Shown one piece after another: positions 34,532-43,117 of a stretch of DNA of 64,000 nucleotides. This stretch comes from an uncultured Chitinophagaceae bacterium. GTDB taxonomy: Bacteria > Bacteroidota > Bacteroidia > Chitinophagales > Chitinophagaceae. Position 1 is the stretch's first letter. Each line of letters opens with the position of its first letter. The stretch is from positions 62,001 to 126,000 of the forward strand of contig CALCII010000014.1 in the NCBI GenBank assembly GCA_937907395.1. The letters are read 5' to 3'. The notes under the pieces are model-generated. The model did no database searches. It worked only from the letters and a program-made list of their open reading frames with translations, and was not told the DNA's origin. Position numbers and translations under genes: made by a program.

Positions 34532-35539
34532 ATGAAACTCATTACTTATCTCAACGAAGGACAGGAACAATTAGCTGTTTTGGAAAACGGATTGGTCTAT
34601 AATATGGATCAGCTGCATCCCGATTTACCCAGCAGTATGAATCTCTTTTTGAATTTCTGGGACGATTATATTCCGGCCGTACAGGCAGGGTTAACTGCTG
34701 TAAAAAGCGGACGACTACTACCGGGCAATGAACTTCGTATTGAAGATGTGCAACTGATTGCACCGGTGCCCTTTCCTCCTTCCTGCAGAGATGGGTATGC
34801 GTTTCGCCAGCATGTAGCTGCGGCCAGGCGTAACCGTAAGGCAGAGATGATTCCGGAGTTTGACCAGTTCCCGATTTTTTATTTTACCAATCACCATGGT
34901 ATTCAGGGTCCGGGTGATGTTCGTTGTATGCCCGATCATTTTGAAAAACTGGATTTTGAACTGGAAGTGGCCATTGTGATTTGCCGGCACGGCCGCAATA
35001 TCCGTGCAGAAGAAGCCGATCAATACATTGCAGGTTTGATGATTATGAACGATCTCAGTGCACGCAAACTTCAGTTGGAAGAAATGACACTGAGCCTTGG
35101 CCCGGCTAAGGGAAAAGACTTCGCCACCGCTACAGGCCCCTGGCTGGTAACGCTGGACGAACTGGAATCTTTCGAAATTCCTGCCAAAGAAAATCATACC
35201 GGTAAGAGCTGGAACCTGGCCATGCGTTGCCGCATTAACGGACAACAGGTGAGCCTGGGCAATGTAGGCGACATGGACTGGACCTTTGCTGAAATTATTG
35301 AACGTGCTTCTTATGGTGTGGATCTCTATCCCGGCGATATCATTGGCAGCGGAACCGTAGGGACCGGTTGTTTTCTCGAACTCAACGGCACCGGCAAAAT
35401 CAACGATCCAAACTACCAGGAACAATGGTTGCAGGAAGGCGATGTAGTGGAACTGGAAGTGGATGGTTTGGGTATTCTGAGTAATACGATGGTGAAAGAG
35501 GAGGATGATTTTTCGATTTTGAAGAAAAAAAAGTTATGA
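34532..35539 (+). CDS. Fumarylacetoacetate hydrolase family protein
   Basis: A 335-residue cytosolic enzyme of the FAH superfamily, which cleaves C-C bonds in diketo acids or acts as hydratase/isomerase. The catalytic domain begins near CRDGYAFRQH. The metal ligands are visible in KLDFELEVAIVI (Glu-x-Glu) with MIMNDLSARKLQ (Asp), and PAKGKDFATATGPWLVT is a family hallmark, as is the later PGDIIGSGTVGTGCFLELNG. The N-terminal about 75 residues resemble the FAH N-terminal cap. The specific substrate is unknown. A repeat-bounded GxxExxY element begins 4 nt after its stop codon. Confidence 0.9.
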   Translation: MKLITYLNEGQEQLAVLENGLVYNMDQLHPDLPSSMNLFLNFWDDYIPAVQAGLTAVKSGRLLPGNELRIEDVQLIAPVPFPPSCRDGYAFRQHVAAARRNRKAEMIPEFDQFPIFYFTNHHGIQGPGDVRCMPDHFEKLDFELEVAIVICRHGRNIRAEEADQYIAGLMIMNDLSARKLQLEEMTLSLGPAKGKDFATATGPWLVTLDELESFEIPAKENHTGKSWNLAMRCRINGQQVSLGNVGDMDWTFAEIIERASYGVDLYPGDIIGSGTVGTGCFLELNGTGKINDPNYQEQWLQEGDVVELEVDGLGILSNTMVKEEDDFSILKKKKL

Positions 35540-35543
35540 GTTG

Positions 35544-36028
35544 TTGGCGCAGAGAAAGAAGTAAAAGAGACATCGCAGAGGACAACCTATAAACACACTT
35601 ATGGCTAACAAAGAAAAACTCAACGAAATTGGAGCTATCATTTTAGACGCAGCCATTACTGTTCATCGTGTGCTGGGCCCGGGATTATTAGAATCAGCCT
35701 ACCAACTTGCTTTAAAAAGAGAATTGGAATTGCGTGGATTACACGTTCGATCGAATGTGCCGGTTGAATTAACTTATAAAGATCAACCGCTTGGTAAAGC
35801 ATATGAAATTGACTTATTGGTTGAGCATGAAGTTGTGATTGAAAATAAATCTGTGGAAACCATCAACCCTGTTTTTCAGTTTCAGGTTATTACTTACCTG
35901 AAACTCTATAACAAGAAGTTGGGCTACCTTATTAACTTTAATGTGCCTTTACTAAAAGACGGCTTTAAAAGAATTGTAAACGATTTTTAACTCTGCGCAG
36001 AACTCTGCTTCTCTTTTCTCTGCGCCAA
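35544..36028. mobile_element. Candidate TIR-bounded element with GxxExxY gene
   Basis: A 485-bp segment bounded by perfect 14-bp inverted repeats, TTGGCGCAGAGAAA (35544-35557) and TTTCTCTGCGCCAA (36015-36028). It contains one complete gene and further GCAGAG/CTCTGC copies just inside both ends. AGTT occurs at 35539-35542 and 36029-36032, a possible short target duplication offset by one base on the left. No transposase is encoded, so movement would need a helper. The mobile nature is inference from the structure. Confidence 0.5.
35601..35990 (+). CDS. GxxExxY protein
   Basis: A 129-residue protein of the GxxExxY family (named for its motif, here GPGLLESAYQLAL at about residues 27-39). A core YEIDLLVEHEVVIENKSVETINPVFQFQVITYL resembles a small PD-(D/E)xK nuclease-like fold (D, then E-x-K: VIENKS). 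The length is normal and the reading frame intact. Function in bacteria is not established. It sits alone inside a segment bounded by 14-bp inverted repeats between two unrelated metabolic genes, consistent with acquisition as a small mobile cassette. Confidence 0.92.
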   Translation: MANKEKLNEIGAIILDAAITVHRVLGPGLLESAYQLALKRELELRGLHVRSNVPVELTYKDQPLGKAYEIDLLVEHEVVIENKSVETINPVFQFQVITYLKLYNKKLGYLINFNVPLLKDGFKRIVNDF

Positions 36029-36038
36029 AGTTCGATAT

Positions 36039-36923
36039 ATGGTAATTGATCTATCCTCTCTCAACCCCATACAAAAACAGCAGTGGCTGCAACATGCCAT
36101 CGCTCCAAGACCCATTGCATTGGCATCTACCATTGATAAAGAGGGCAATGTGAATCTGAGTCCGTTCAGTTTTTTCAACCTGTTTTCCTCCAATCCGCCG
36201 ATTGTGGTGTTTTCTCCTTCCAGAAGAGTGAGGGACAATTCCACTAAGCACACGTTAGACAATGTATTGGAAGTACCCGAAGTGGTGATCAATATTGTAG
36301 ACTACGATATGGTGCAGCAAACTTCTTTGTCCAGTTGCGAATTTCCGAAAGGCGTGAATGAATTTCACAAATCAGGCTTTACGATTGAACCTGCCACAAC
36401 GGTTCGTCCGCCTATGGTCAAGGAGAGCAAGGTAAAGATGGAATGTAAAGTGATTGAAGTAAAATCATTGGGTACAGAAGGCGGTGCCGGAAACCTTGTT
36501 ATTTGCGAAGTACTGCGCATGCACGTAGCCGATAGTATTTTAAATGCAGAAGGCTCCATGATTGATCAGCAGAAACTGCATCATGTGGCACGATTGGGCG
36601 GCGACTGGTACAGTAAAGTAGATGCATCCAATTTGTTCATGGTAGCCAAACCAAATGTGCAACTGGGTATTGGTATTGATGCATTACCCGAAAGCATCCG
36701 CAACAGTACCCTTCTCACCGGCAACAACCTGGGCCAGCTGGGCAATGTGCATGAATACCCAGCAGTGGATGCCGCCTATGAAGATGAACGATTGAAAAAC
36801 ATCATTCAATACTTCTCGGTGAATCCAGATGAAATGGATAAAGAATTACACAAGTATGCGAAAGAATTACTCGATGCCGGAAAAGTGAATGAAGCCTGGC
36901 AGGTGTTACTGGCAGACAGTTGA
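36039..36923 (+). CDS. Flavin reductase family protein
   Basis: A 294-residue cytosolic protein with an N-terminal flavin reductase-like FMN-binding split-barrel domain (IAPRPIALASTIDKEGNVNLSPFSFFNLFSSNPPIVVF, and later SSCEFPKGVNEFHKSGF). The C-terminal about 90 residues form an extra helical segment common in the Bacteroidota members. It probably binds FMN and reduces it or acts as an oxidoreductase; substrates are unknown. The ATG is 10 nt after the right terminal repeat of the GxxExxY element, so its own promoter, if any, must lie within that element or upstream of it. Confidence 0.88.
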   Translation: MVIDLSSLNPIQKQQWLQHAIAPRPIALASTIDKEGNVNLSPFSFFNLFSSNPPIVVFSPSRRVRDNSTKHTLDNVLEVPEVVINIVDYDMVQQTSLSSCEFPKGVNEFHKSGFTIEPATTVRPPMVKESKVKMECKVIEVKSLGTEGGAGNLVICEVLRMHVADSILNAEGSMIDQQKLHHVARLGGDWYSKVDASNLFMVAKPNVQLGIGIDALPESIRNSTLLTGNNLGQLGNVHEYPAVDAAYEDERLKNIIQYFSVNPDEMDKELHKYAKELLDAGKVNEAWQVLLADS

Positions 36924-36956
36924 TGAACATTTTATAACAAGTTGCTGTTATTTCTT

Positions 36957-37724
36957 ATGCTTCAGCCAAACGGTACATGGATCAGCTATTTCCTCGTGAT
37001 AGGACTGCGGTACTTTATCATCGCCGGACTGGCGTTTGTCATCTGGTATGTGTTACTGCGGAACCGCATCAGCTTTAAAAAAATTCAGTTGCGTTTTCCT
37101 GTTTCAAAAGATTACCGGCGGGAAATTTTCTTTTCATTGTGCACCATGACGCTTTTTGCGTTCATTCCATGGTTTTTCTTAGGGCATGCATCCATCCGGA
37201 AACACACTACTTACTATTCCGACATTTATCAATACGGATTATTCTATTTCTGGCTGGCTTTCCCTTTGATGCTGATTATTCACGACACTTATTTTTACTG
37301 GATTCACCGGCTGATGCATCATCCAAAACTCTTCCGCATTTTTCATCTTATCCATCATAAAAGCATCAACCCTTCACCCTGGGCATCTTTTGCTTTTCAT
37401 CCCCTCGAAGCAATACTGGAAGTAGGAATACTTGTGGTGTTCATCTACACCATTCCGGTAACAAAACCACACCTGTTCTTCTTCTTCCTGTTCCAGATGG
37501 TGTACAATGTATACGGACATTTAGGATGGGAATTATTTCCGAAAAACTTTCAGCGGACCTGGGTGGGAAAATGGATCAATACTTCTGTAACGCACAACCA
37601 GCATCATCAATATTTTACCGGGAATTATGGATTGTATTTTTTGTTCTGGGACAGAATGATGGGTACACTTCGTGCAGATTACGATGCAAAGTATGATGAA
37701 GTGAAAAACCGCCGCCCGGCCTAA
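36957..37724 (+). CDS. Sterol desaturase/fatty acid hydroxylase family protein
   Basis: A 255-residue integral membrane protein with the histidine clusters of the fatty acid hydroxylase superfamily: HDTYFYWIHRLMHH, FHLIHHKSINPSPW and THNQHHQYFTGNYG. About four to five hydrophobic segments are seen. It is more sterol-desaturase/C-5-like than the protein at 32345-33001. The first ATG at 36957 is preferred; a TTG at 36942 would add five residues. Its stop codon overlaps the stop of the convergent lipoprotein gene by four bases. Lipid modification is likely, but the substrate is unknown. Confidence 0.88.
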   Translation: MLQPNGTWISYFLVIGLRYFIIAGLAFVIWYVLLRNRISFKKIQLRFPVSKDYRREIFFSLCTMTLFAFIPWFFLGHASIRKHTTYYSDIYQYGLFYFWLAFPLMLIIHDTYFYWIHRLMHHPKLFRIFHLIHHKSINPSPWASFAFHPLEAILEVGILVVFIYTIPVTKPHLFFFFLFQMVYNVYGHLGWELFPKNFQRTWVGKWINTSVTHNQHHQYFTGNYGLYFLFWDRMMGTLRADYDAKYDEVKNRRPA

Positions 37725-38035
37725 TCAAACCGGAACGAAGTAATCGTAATGTAAGTAATACCACCGCAGGTACGATCGGCCTTCCAGTTATAAGATATCT
37801 TCCGGGGATACGTCATTTTATACAACTCTTCACTTGTAACCCCCGGAAGTGATTCAATATTAAAATCCATACCATTGTCGGCTTCCAGTATTAATCCTCC
37901 ACAGCAGGCACAATATCTTCCATCAATCCCAACCAGGATTCCCTTATCTGTATAGCCTTTTTCACGTTTGCAAGCAAACAACGAAAAAGCTAGGAATAGT
38001 ATAAGACAAACACGACACATTTGAACGTAAGACAT
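37721..38035 (-). CDS. Small Cys-containing lipoprotein, unknown function
   Basis: A 104-residue predicted lipoprotein: signal residues about 1-22 end at FSLFAC with the lipid-modified Cys. The mature part has a CACCGG cluster (about residues 43-48) and a later Cys in RTCGG, which might bind metal or form disulfides. I recognise no family. It overlaps the convergent hydroxylase gene by four bases (37721-37724), so the stop codons interlock. Confidence 0.72.
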   Translation of the reverse strand: MSYVQMCRVCLILFLAFSLFACKREKGYTDKGILVGIDGRYCACCGGLILEADNGMDFNIESLPGVTSEELYKMTYPRKISYNWKADRTCGGITYITITSFRFD

Positions 38036-38058
38036 CAGCTCAAACTAAAATGCTGCGT

Positions 38059-38766
38059 TTAATTCCAGGTAGCTCCAAACACTTTCTTCAGAATTTCTGT
38101 GGTTCGCTTTACGGGGTTCTCACGGATTTCTGTTTCTTCTTTTGCTATCTGATCAAACAATGCATCCACTGTTTTACCTACTACATAAGAGGTGAGATCG
38201 GGATTTAATTTATTACGTGTGGTTGGAAACTTGTTGTACGTATTAATCAGGTCACCATAATATTTTGTTGCTTCCACTTTGTCCAAAGATTGTTGTACAA
38301 CCGGTGTAAACGCCTTGATCAAAGCAGCAGTTGTCTTCTCTTTAAAATAATTAGTGGCAGCATCTTTGGGCCCACGGATGATATTGATGGCATCGGTGAT
38401 GGTCATCTGTTTAATCGCCTCCACAAAAATGGGCTTGGCAAAACCTACTGCATCCTCAGCACCACGATTGATCTGAAGAACCGCTCTATCCACCTGTTTG
38501 CCAAGGCCAATGTTACGCATAGTATTTTCCACTTTCTGTACTTCGGGCGGCAACAGAATTTTATAAAACTGGCTGCCAAAGAACCCATCTGTTTTATTGA
38601 GATTGAGCACGGCCCTCACCAATCCTTGTCCGAGAGCTTCTTTCACACCCTGACCGGCCTCTGCTTCTGTTACTCCGTTTCCGGGTAATTGGGGCAGCTG
38701 ACTTAACACGGTGCAGGAAGTGGCAAAAAGGGATACCACTAAGAAAAATGTAACACGTCTGATCAT
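38059..38766 (-). CDS. DUF4197 protein, exported
   Basis: A 235-residue protein of the DUF4197 family. The N-terminus MIRRVTFFLVVSLFATSC is a lipoprotein-type signal (Cys at about 18), so it is probably anchored in the envelope. The family domain follows, with EALGQGLVRAVLNLNKTDGFFG, KILLPPEVQKVENTMRNIGLG, AVLQINRGAEDAVGFAKPIF and the closing KTVDALFDQIAKEETEIRENP. ATG at 38766 is used; the upstream extension starts with TTG. Function unknown. It is transcribed divergently from lysS. Confidence 0.85.
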   Translation of the reverse strand: MIRRVTFFLVVSLFATSCTVLSQLPQLPGNGVTEAEAGQGVKEALGQGLVRAVLNLNKTDGFFGSQFYKILLPPEVQKVENTMRNIGLGKQVDRAVLQINRGAEDAVGFAKPIFVEAIKQMTITDAINIIRGPKDAATNYFKEKTTAALIKAFTPVVQQSLDKVEATKYYGDLINTYNKFPTTRNKLNPDLTSYVVGKTVDALFDQIAKEETEIRENPVKRTTEILKKVFGATWN

Positions 38767-38860
38767 GACTTTCAATTTTAGTAAAGAACGTATCTTTTAC
38801 CCATAAGGTTGCTTAAAATCATGCCAATATTTGTGTCTTTGCCCAAAGCGTTGCAACCAG

Positions 38861-38868
38861 TACCTTTG
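38861..38868 (+). promoter_or_regulatory. Promoter -7 box for lysS
   Basis: Exact TACCTTTG, 19 nt before the ATG at 38888 (25 nt before that at 38894). It excludes the longer upstream start at 38831. Confidence 0.64.
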
Positions 38869-38893
38869 CCAACTGTTAAACCGAAGAATGATC

Positions 38894-40414
38894 ATGAGCA
38901 CAAATTTGTCTGAACAGGAAATTATCCGAAGAGAGAAACTGGCCGAACTGGGCAAACTGGGTATTGATGCCTATCCCGCCCCGCTGTTTCCGGTAACTCA
39001 TTATTCAACCGCTATTAAATCCGGCTACAACGAACATACAAAAGATGAATACCAGGAAGTATGTGTGGCCGGCCGTATCATGAGTATCCGTGATATGGGA
39101 AAAGCCTGTTTTGCTGTACTGCAGGACAGCCATGGCCGCATCCAGATTTATGTGAAGCGGGATGATATTGCACTGGGCGAAGACAAAACACTCTATGATG
39201 TGGTTTTTAAAAAATTACTGGACATCGGCGATATCATTGGTGTGAAAGGATATGTGTTCATTACCAAAACCGGTGAAACAAGTTTGCACGTAAAAGAATT
39301 GACCGTTCTCACCAAATCACTCAAACCTTTACCGGTGGTGAAAGAGGCAGAAGGCCAAACCTTTGATGCAGTAACCGATCCGGAGTTCAAATACCGTCAG
39401 CGCTATGCCGATCTCATCATCAATCCGCAGGTGAAAGATGTATTTGTGAAACGCACATTGATGGTGAACACCATTCGTGAATACCTTAATGAACATGGAG
39501 CGCTGGAAGTAGATACACCGGTGCTGCAAACCATCCCCGGCGGAGCTACTGCCCGTCCGTTCACCACCCATCATAATGCATTGGATGTACCCATGTATAT
39601 GCGTATCGCCAATGAATTATACCTGAAACGTTTGATTGTGGGTGGATTTGATTGGGTGTATGAATTCAGCCGCAACTTCCGCAACGAAGGAATGGACCGC
39701 ACACACAATCCTGAATTCACTATTCTGGAATGGTATACTGCATATAAGGATTATTTCTGGATGATGAATGTTACCGAAAACCTGCTGGAACGCATTGCCA
39801 TTGCCTTGCATGGTGATACCGAAGTTCAGGTGGGTGAGCAGAAGATCAGCTTCCGCACGCCATTCAAACGCATTTCAATTTTTGATGCCATCAAAGAGAA
39901 TACAGGTATAGATGTAAGCAATCAGAACGAAGAAGAACTGAGAGCCACCTGTAAACAACTGAATATTGCTGTTGATGCCACAATGGGCAAAGGCAAGCTC
40001 ATTGATGAACTGTTCAGCGCCACCAGCGAAAGCAAATACATTCAGCCAACCTTCATTATTGATTATCCCGTTGAAATGAGTCCGCTCACCAAAAAACACC
40101 GCAGCAAACCCGGACTGGTGGAGCGTTTTGAGCTGATGATTAACGGTAAAGAAATTGCAAATGCATATAGTGAATTGAACGATCCATTAGATCAACGGGA
40201 TCGTTTTGAAGACCAGGTAAAACTGAAAGAACGTGGCGATGATGAAGCGATGTTTATTGACTACGATTTTCTCCGTTCACTGGAATACGGTATGCCTCCT
40301 ACCGCCGGTATTGGTATTGGAATTGATCGTTTGGTAATGCTCATGACCAACCAGCCCAGCATCCAGGATGTACTGTTGTTCCCCATGATGAGGCCGGAGC
40401 GTACTCCTGAATAA
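38894..40414 (+). CDS. lysS: Lysyl-tRNA synthetase, class II
   Basis: About 506 residues, cytosolic, charging tRNA-Lys with lysine. The N-terminal OB-fold anticodon-binding domain contains VCVAGRIMSIRDMGKACFAVLQD. The class II catalytic domain has motif 1 around FVKRTLMVNTIREYL, motif 2 FRNEGMDRTHNPEFTILEWY and motif 3 PTAGIGIGIDRLVMLM. The length is standard. The start may be ATG 38888 (MIMSTN) or ATG 38894 (MSTNLSEQE); both fall after an exact promoter box. A rho-independent terminator follows. Confidence 0.97.
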   Translation: MSTNLSEQEIIRREKLAELGKLGIDAYPAPLFPVTHYSTAIKSGYNEHTKDEYQEVCVAGRIMSIRDMGKACFAVLQDSHGRIQIYVKRDDIALGEDKTLYDVVFKKLLDIGDIIGVKGYVFITKTGETSLHVKELTVLTKSLKPLPVVKEAEGQTFDAVTDPEFKYRQRYADLIINPQVKDVFVKRTLMVNTIREYLNEHGALEVDTPVLQTIPGGATARPFTTHHNALDVPMYMRIANELYLKRLIVGGFDWVYEFSRNFRNEGMDRTHNPEFTILEWYTAYKDYFWMMNVTENLLERIAIALHGDTEVQVGEQKISFRTPFKRISIFDAIKENTGIDVSNQNEEELRATCKQLNIAVDATMGKGKLIDELFSATSESKYIQPTFIIDYPVEMSPLTKKHRSKPGLVERFELMINGKEIANAYSELNDPLDQRDRFEDQVKLKERGDDEAMFIDYDFLRSLEYGMPPTAGIGIGIDRLVMLMTNQPSIQDVLLFPMMRPERTPE

Positions 40415-40435
40415 TACAAACCTGAATCAACATAC

Positions 40436-40464
40436 AGCCGCATCAGATCCGTTGCGGCTTTTTT
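40436..40464 (+). terminator. Intrinsic terminator after lysS
   Basis: Stem AGCCGCA (40436-40442) with TGCGGCT (40453-40459), ten-base loop, followed by TTTTT. Confidence 0.82.
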
Positions 40465-40534
40465 ATTTCCACTCATCCAATAGCATCGTATCCGAAAGGC
40501 AAAAAAATTATCTTCACGCCCTAAAATCGTATTC

Positions 40535-42670
40535 ATGAGAGTTTATCTGTTGATTGTTGCCGTATGCACTTCTGTTTTTGTTTCTGCACAACAGAAAGAT
40601 TTAACTACTGCACAAATGCTCAAAGGAGCACCACAAAAAATCACCAAACCCTTACCTCAATTTGTGAAATGGTTCGATGACCAGAACCTGATCCTCAAAC
40701 GGGATGGAAAAACATTCCTGGTAAATGGTAAAACCGGTGAAGAGAAAGAATTCAACGAACCTGCTCCTGCGATTGCAAAGTTGATCAACGAAGTGATTGT
40801 AAAAAACAATGACCTCTGGCACAAGACCGATGCCGGCGAAACACAACTTTCCTTCAACAAAGACCCGGAGAAGAACCCAACATTATCTCCCGATGGAAAA
40901 TATGTAGCGTTCACCCGAAACAATAACCTGTACAGCATTAACCTGGCAACAAAAAAAGAAACACAACTCACTTTCGATGGAACAGATGTGATCCTGAATG
41001 GTTTTGCCAGTTGGGTGTATTATGAAGAAATCCTGGGCCGCCCTACCCGTTACAAATCGTTCTGGTGGAGCCCGGATAGTAAACACATTGCGTACATGCG
41101 GATGGATGAAAGCATGGTGCCTATGTTCCCGATTTATAGTGAGGAAGGACAACATGGATACATTGAGCAAACACGTTACCCCAAAGCTGGTGATAAAAAC
41201 CCCGAAGTAAAAGTTGGTGTGGTGGGACCGGATGGCGGCTCTACTGTTTGGGCCGATTTCAACGAAAAAGACGATCAGTATTTTGGCATGCCTTACTGGA
41301 AGCCCGATGGAAGTGCGTTGTGGATTCAATGGATGCCCCGTTCGCAGGACAAACTGAAAGTGTATGAAATGAATCTGGCTGATGGAACCAAAAAAGAAAT
41401 TTACAGTGAAGAACAAAAAACATGGATTGATTTAGACGATCAGGGCGGACGCATCACCTTCCTGCAAAACGGAAAACAATTCATCCTTCAGAGTGATGCC
41501 AGTGGCTGGAATCATTTGTACCTGCACGATATCACCGGCAAACGCATCAATGCCATCACCAGTGGTAATTATACCGTAACAGCTGTAACCTATATCGACG
41601 AAAAAAATCAACTGGTATACTTCACCTGTCGCAAAGACAACAGTGCCCGTTTTGATTTATACAAAGTGAAACTCAACGGAACCGGTTTAACACGTCTTAC
41701 GTTTGGAGAATTTACACACCGTAACATTCAACTGTCACCCAACGGATCTTATTTTATCACCAACTGCTCCAATACATCCACACCTGATGCAATGGTGCTG
41801 GTGAACAACAAAGGAAAAATCATTAAAGAGCTGGGCAATGCAAAAGGAGAAGAGTTTGCCACTACCCTTCTTGCCAAAACAGAATTACTTCGTGTAAAGA
41901 GTGAAGATGGAAAATACGATTTACCCGTTCGTATTGTGTGGCCTGTGAATTTTGATAAGAACAAAAAATATCCGTTGCTGATCAACATTTACGGCGGACC
42001 CAATGCCGGAACTGTTTACGACGGATGGCAACTGAGCATGCAGCAACAATGGTATGCACGGGAAGGAATGATCCAGGTGGCAATTGATCACCGTGCCAGC
42101 GGCCATTTTGGAAAAGAAGGCATCAACTATATGTACCGCAACCTGGGTTATTGGGAAATGAAAGACTGGATCACCATTGTAAAATGGCTGATTGAAAATG
42201 CAAGTGTTGATAAAAACAAAGTCTGCATCAGTGGTTTCAGCTATGGTGGTTACATGAGCTGTTATGCATTAACCTACGGAGCTGATTACTTCACGCATGG
42301 ATTAGCAGGAGGCAGTGTTACGGATTGGTCATTGTACGACAGTCATTACACCGAACGTTTTATGGATACACCGGCCGAAAATCCGGAAGGATACAAATCA
42401 TCGTCTGTATTTACACATCTTGATAAATACAAAGGCCTGCTCCGCATTTATCATGGTACGATGGACGATAATGTGCACCTGCAAAACAGTTTGCAGTTAG
42501 TAAAGAAACTGCAGGAAAAGAAAAAGCATTTTGAATTTATGGTATATCCCGGCGGACGTCATGGATGGCGCAACCTGCCTGCACAGGATGCACACAGTGT
42601 CAATGAAAATGCATTGTTTATTTATAAATACCTGTTGGAAAAAGAAGTACCGAAGGAAATTCTGAGATAG
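40535..42670 (+). CDS. S9 family peptidase, dipeptidyl peptidase IV-like
   Basis: A 711-residue exported serine peptidase of the prolyl oligopeptidase/DPP-IV family. A signal peptide covers about residues 1-18 (ending FVSAQ). The N-terminal DPPIV beta-propeller spans about 80-430 (LSPDGKYVAFTRNNNLY, WSPDSKHIAYMRMDES, VYYEEILGR with the substrate-binding double-Glu-like YYEEI). The C-terminal alpha/beta hydrolase domain holds Ser569 in SGFSYGGYMS, the Asp in HGTMDDNVH and the His in PGGRHGW. It likely removes X-Pro dipeptides in the periplasm. A strong bidirectional terminator follows. Confidence 0.94.
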   Translation: MRVYLLIVAVCTSVFVSAQQKDLTTAQMLKGAPQKITKPLPQFVKWFDDQNLILKRDGKTFLVNGKTGEEKEFNEPAPAIAKLINEVIVKNNDLWHKTDAGETQLSFNKDPEKNPTLSPDGKYVAFTRNNNLYSINLATKKETQLTFDGTDVILNGFASWVYYEEILGRPTRYKSFWWSPDSKHIAYMRMDESMVPMFPIYSEEGQHGYIEQTRYPKAGDKNPEVKVGVVGPDGGSTVWADFNEKDDQYFGMPYWKPDGSALWIQWMPRSQDKLKVYEMNLADGTKKEIYSEEQKTWIDLDDQGGRITFLQNGKQFILQSDASGWNHLYLHDITGKRINAITSGNYTVTAVTYIDEKNQLVYFTCRKDNSARFDLYKVKLNGTGLTRLTFGEFTHRNIQLSPNGSYFITNCSNTSTPDAMVLVNNKGKIIKELGNAKGEEFATTLLAKTELLRVKSEDGKYDLPVRIVWPVNFDKNKKYPLLINIYGGPNAGTVYDGWQLSMQQQWYAREGMIQVAIDHRASGHFGKEGINYMYRNLGYWEMKDWITIVKWLIENASVDKNKVCISGFSYGGYMSCYALTYGADYFTHGLAGGSVTDWSLYDSHYTERFMDTPAENPEGYKSSSVFTHLDKYKGLLRIYHGTMDDNVHLQNSLQLVKKLQEKKKHFEFMVYPGGRHGWRNLPAQDAHSVNENALFIYKYLLEKEVPKEILR

Positions 42671-42677
42671 TTTTTTA

Positions 42678-42703
42678 CCACAGAGACACGGAGAACACAG
42701 AGA
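42678..42703. repeat. Degenerate CACAGAG-type repeat tract
   Basis: An ACCACAGAGACACGGAGAAC-type tract with CACAGAG/CACGGAG units about every 8-11 bases, just after the S9 peptidase stop. Similar units occur at 43599-43627 and at the ends of the GxxExxY element. Confidence 0.45.
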
Positions 42704-42706
42704 ATG

Positions 42707-42745
42707 AAAACAAGAGAGCCGCCCGTTGGGCGGCTCTCTTGTTTT
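42707..42745. terminator. Bidirectional terminator, 18-bp stem
   Basis: Perfect stem from AAAACAAGAGAG... (42707-42724) with its exact complement at 42728-42745, loop GTT. It has an A-run and a T-run on its two flanks, between convergent genes; it touches the stop codon of the minus-strand gene. Confidence 0.9.
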
Positions 42746-43115
42746 ATAAAGGCTTTCTCCATAAAACCATTCCTTCAATCAAAGTAACAATCATATAAAC
42801 AACTCCCAAAATCCAGATGTCATAATTAGGATAACTATCAAAAGAACTGATAATAGCAAACCCTAACCCTAAAAAGAAAGAAAGAAATATATTTAATATT
42901 GGAAGAATCAAAACAAGCACCCAGTTAAGCTTCTTTACCACAATTTGAAGTCCAACAAAAAACAAACAACTCATAACCATTGAAACTTCAGCCAAAATAA
43001 AAAACTCATCGCCTTTCATTCTACAAAAGAGACTATGATGCTTTGACCAATAGAAAATAAATAAGAGCAACAGTATTATGTAAAAGCAATAAACCGAGTT
43101 ACGTTGTTTTACCAT
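42744..43115 (-). CDS. Four-helix membrane protein, unknown function
   Basis: A 123-residue protein with four predicted membrane segments (about residues 8-24, 38-58, 64-88 and 97-117) and short loops. No recognised family and no catalytic motif. The start is 2 nt after the stop of the PPC-domain lipoprotein gene, so both are likely expressed together. AT-rich base use and bulky aromatic codons are typical of small membrane proteins and not clear evidence of transfer. Confidence 0.7.
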   Translation of the reverse strand: MVKQRNSVYCFYIILLLLFIFYWSKHHSLFCRMKGDEFFILAEVSMVMSCLFFVGLQIVVKKLNWVLVLILPILNIFLSFFLGLGFAIISSFDSYPNYDIWILGVVYMIVTLIEGMVLWRKPL

Positions 43116-43117
43116 AA

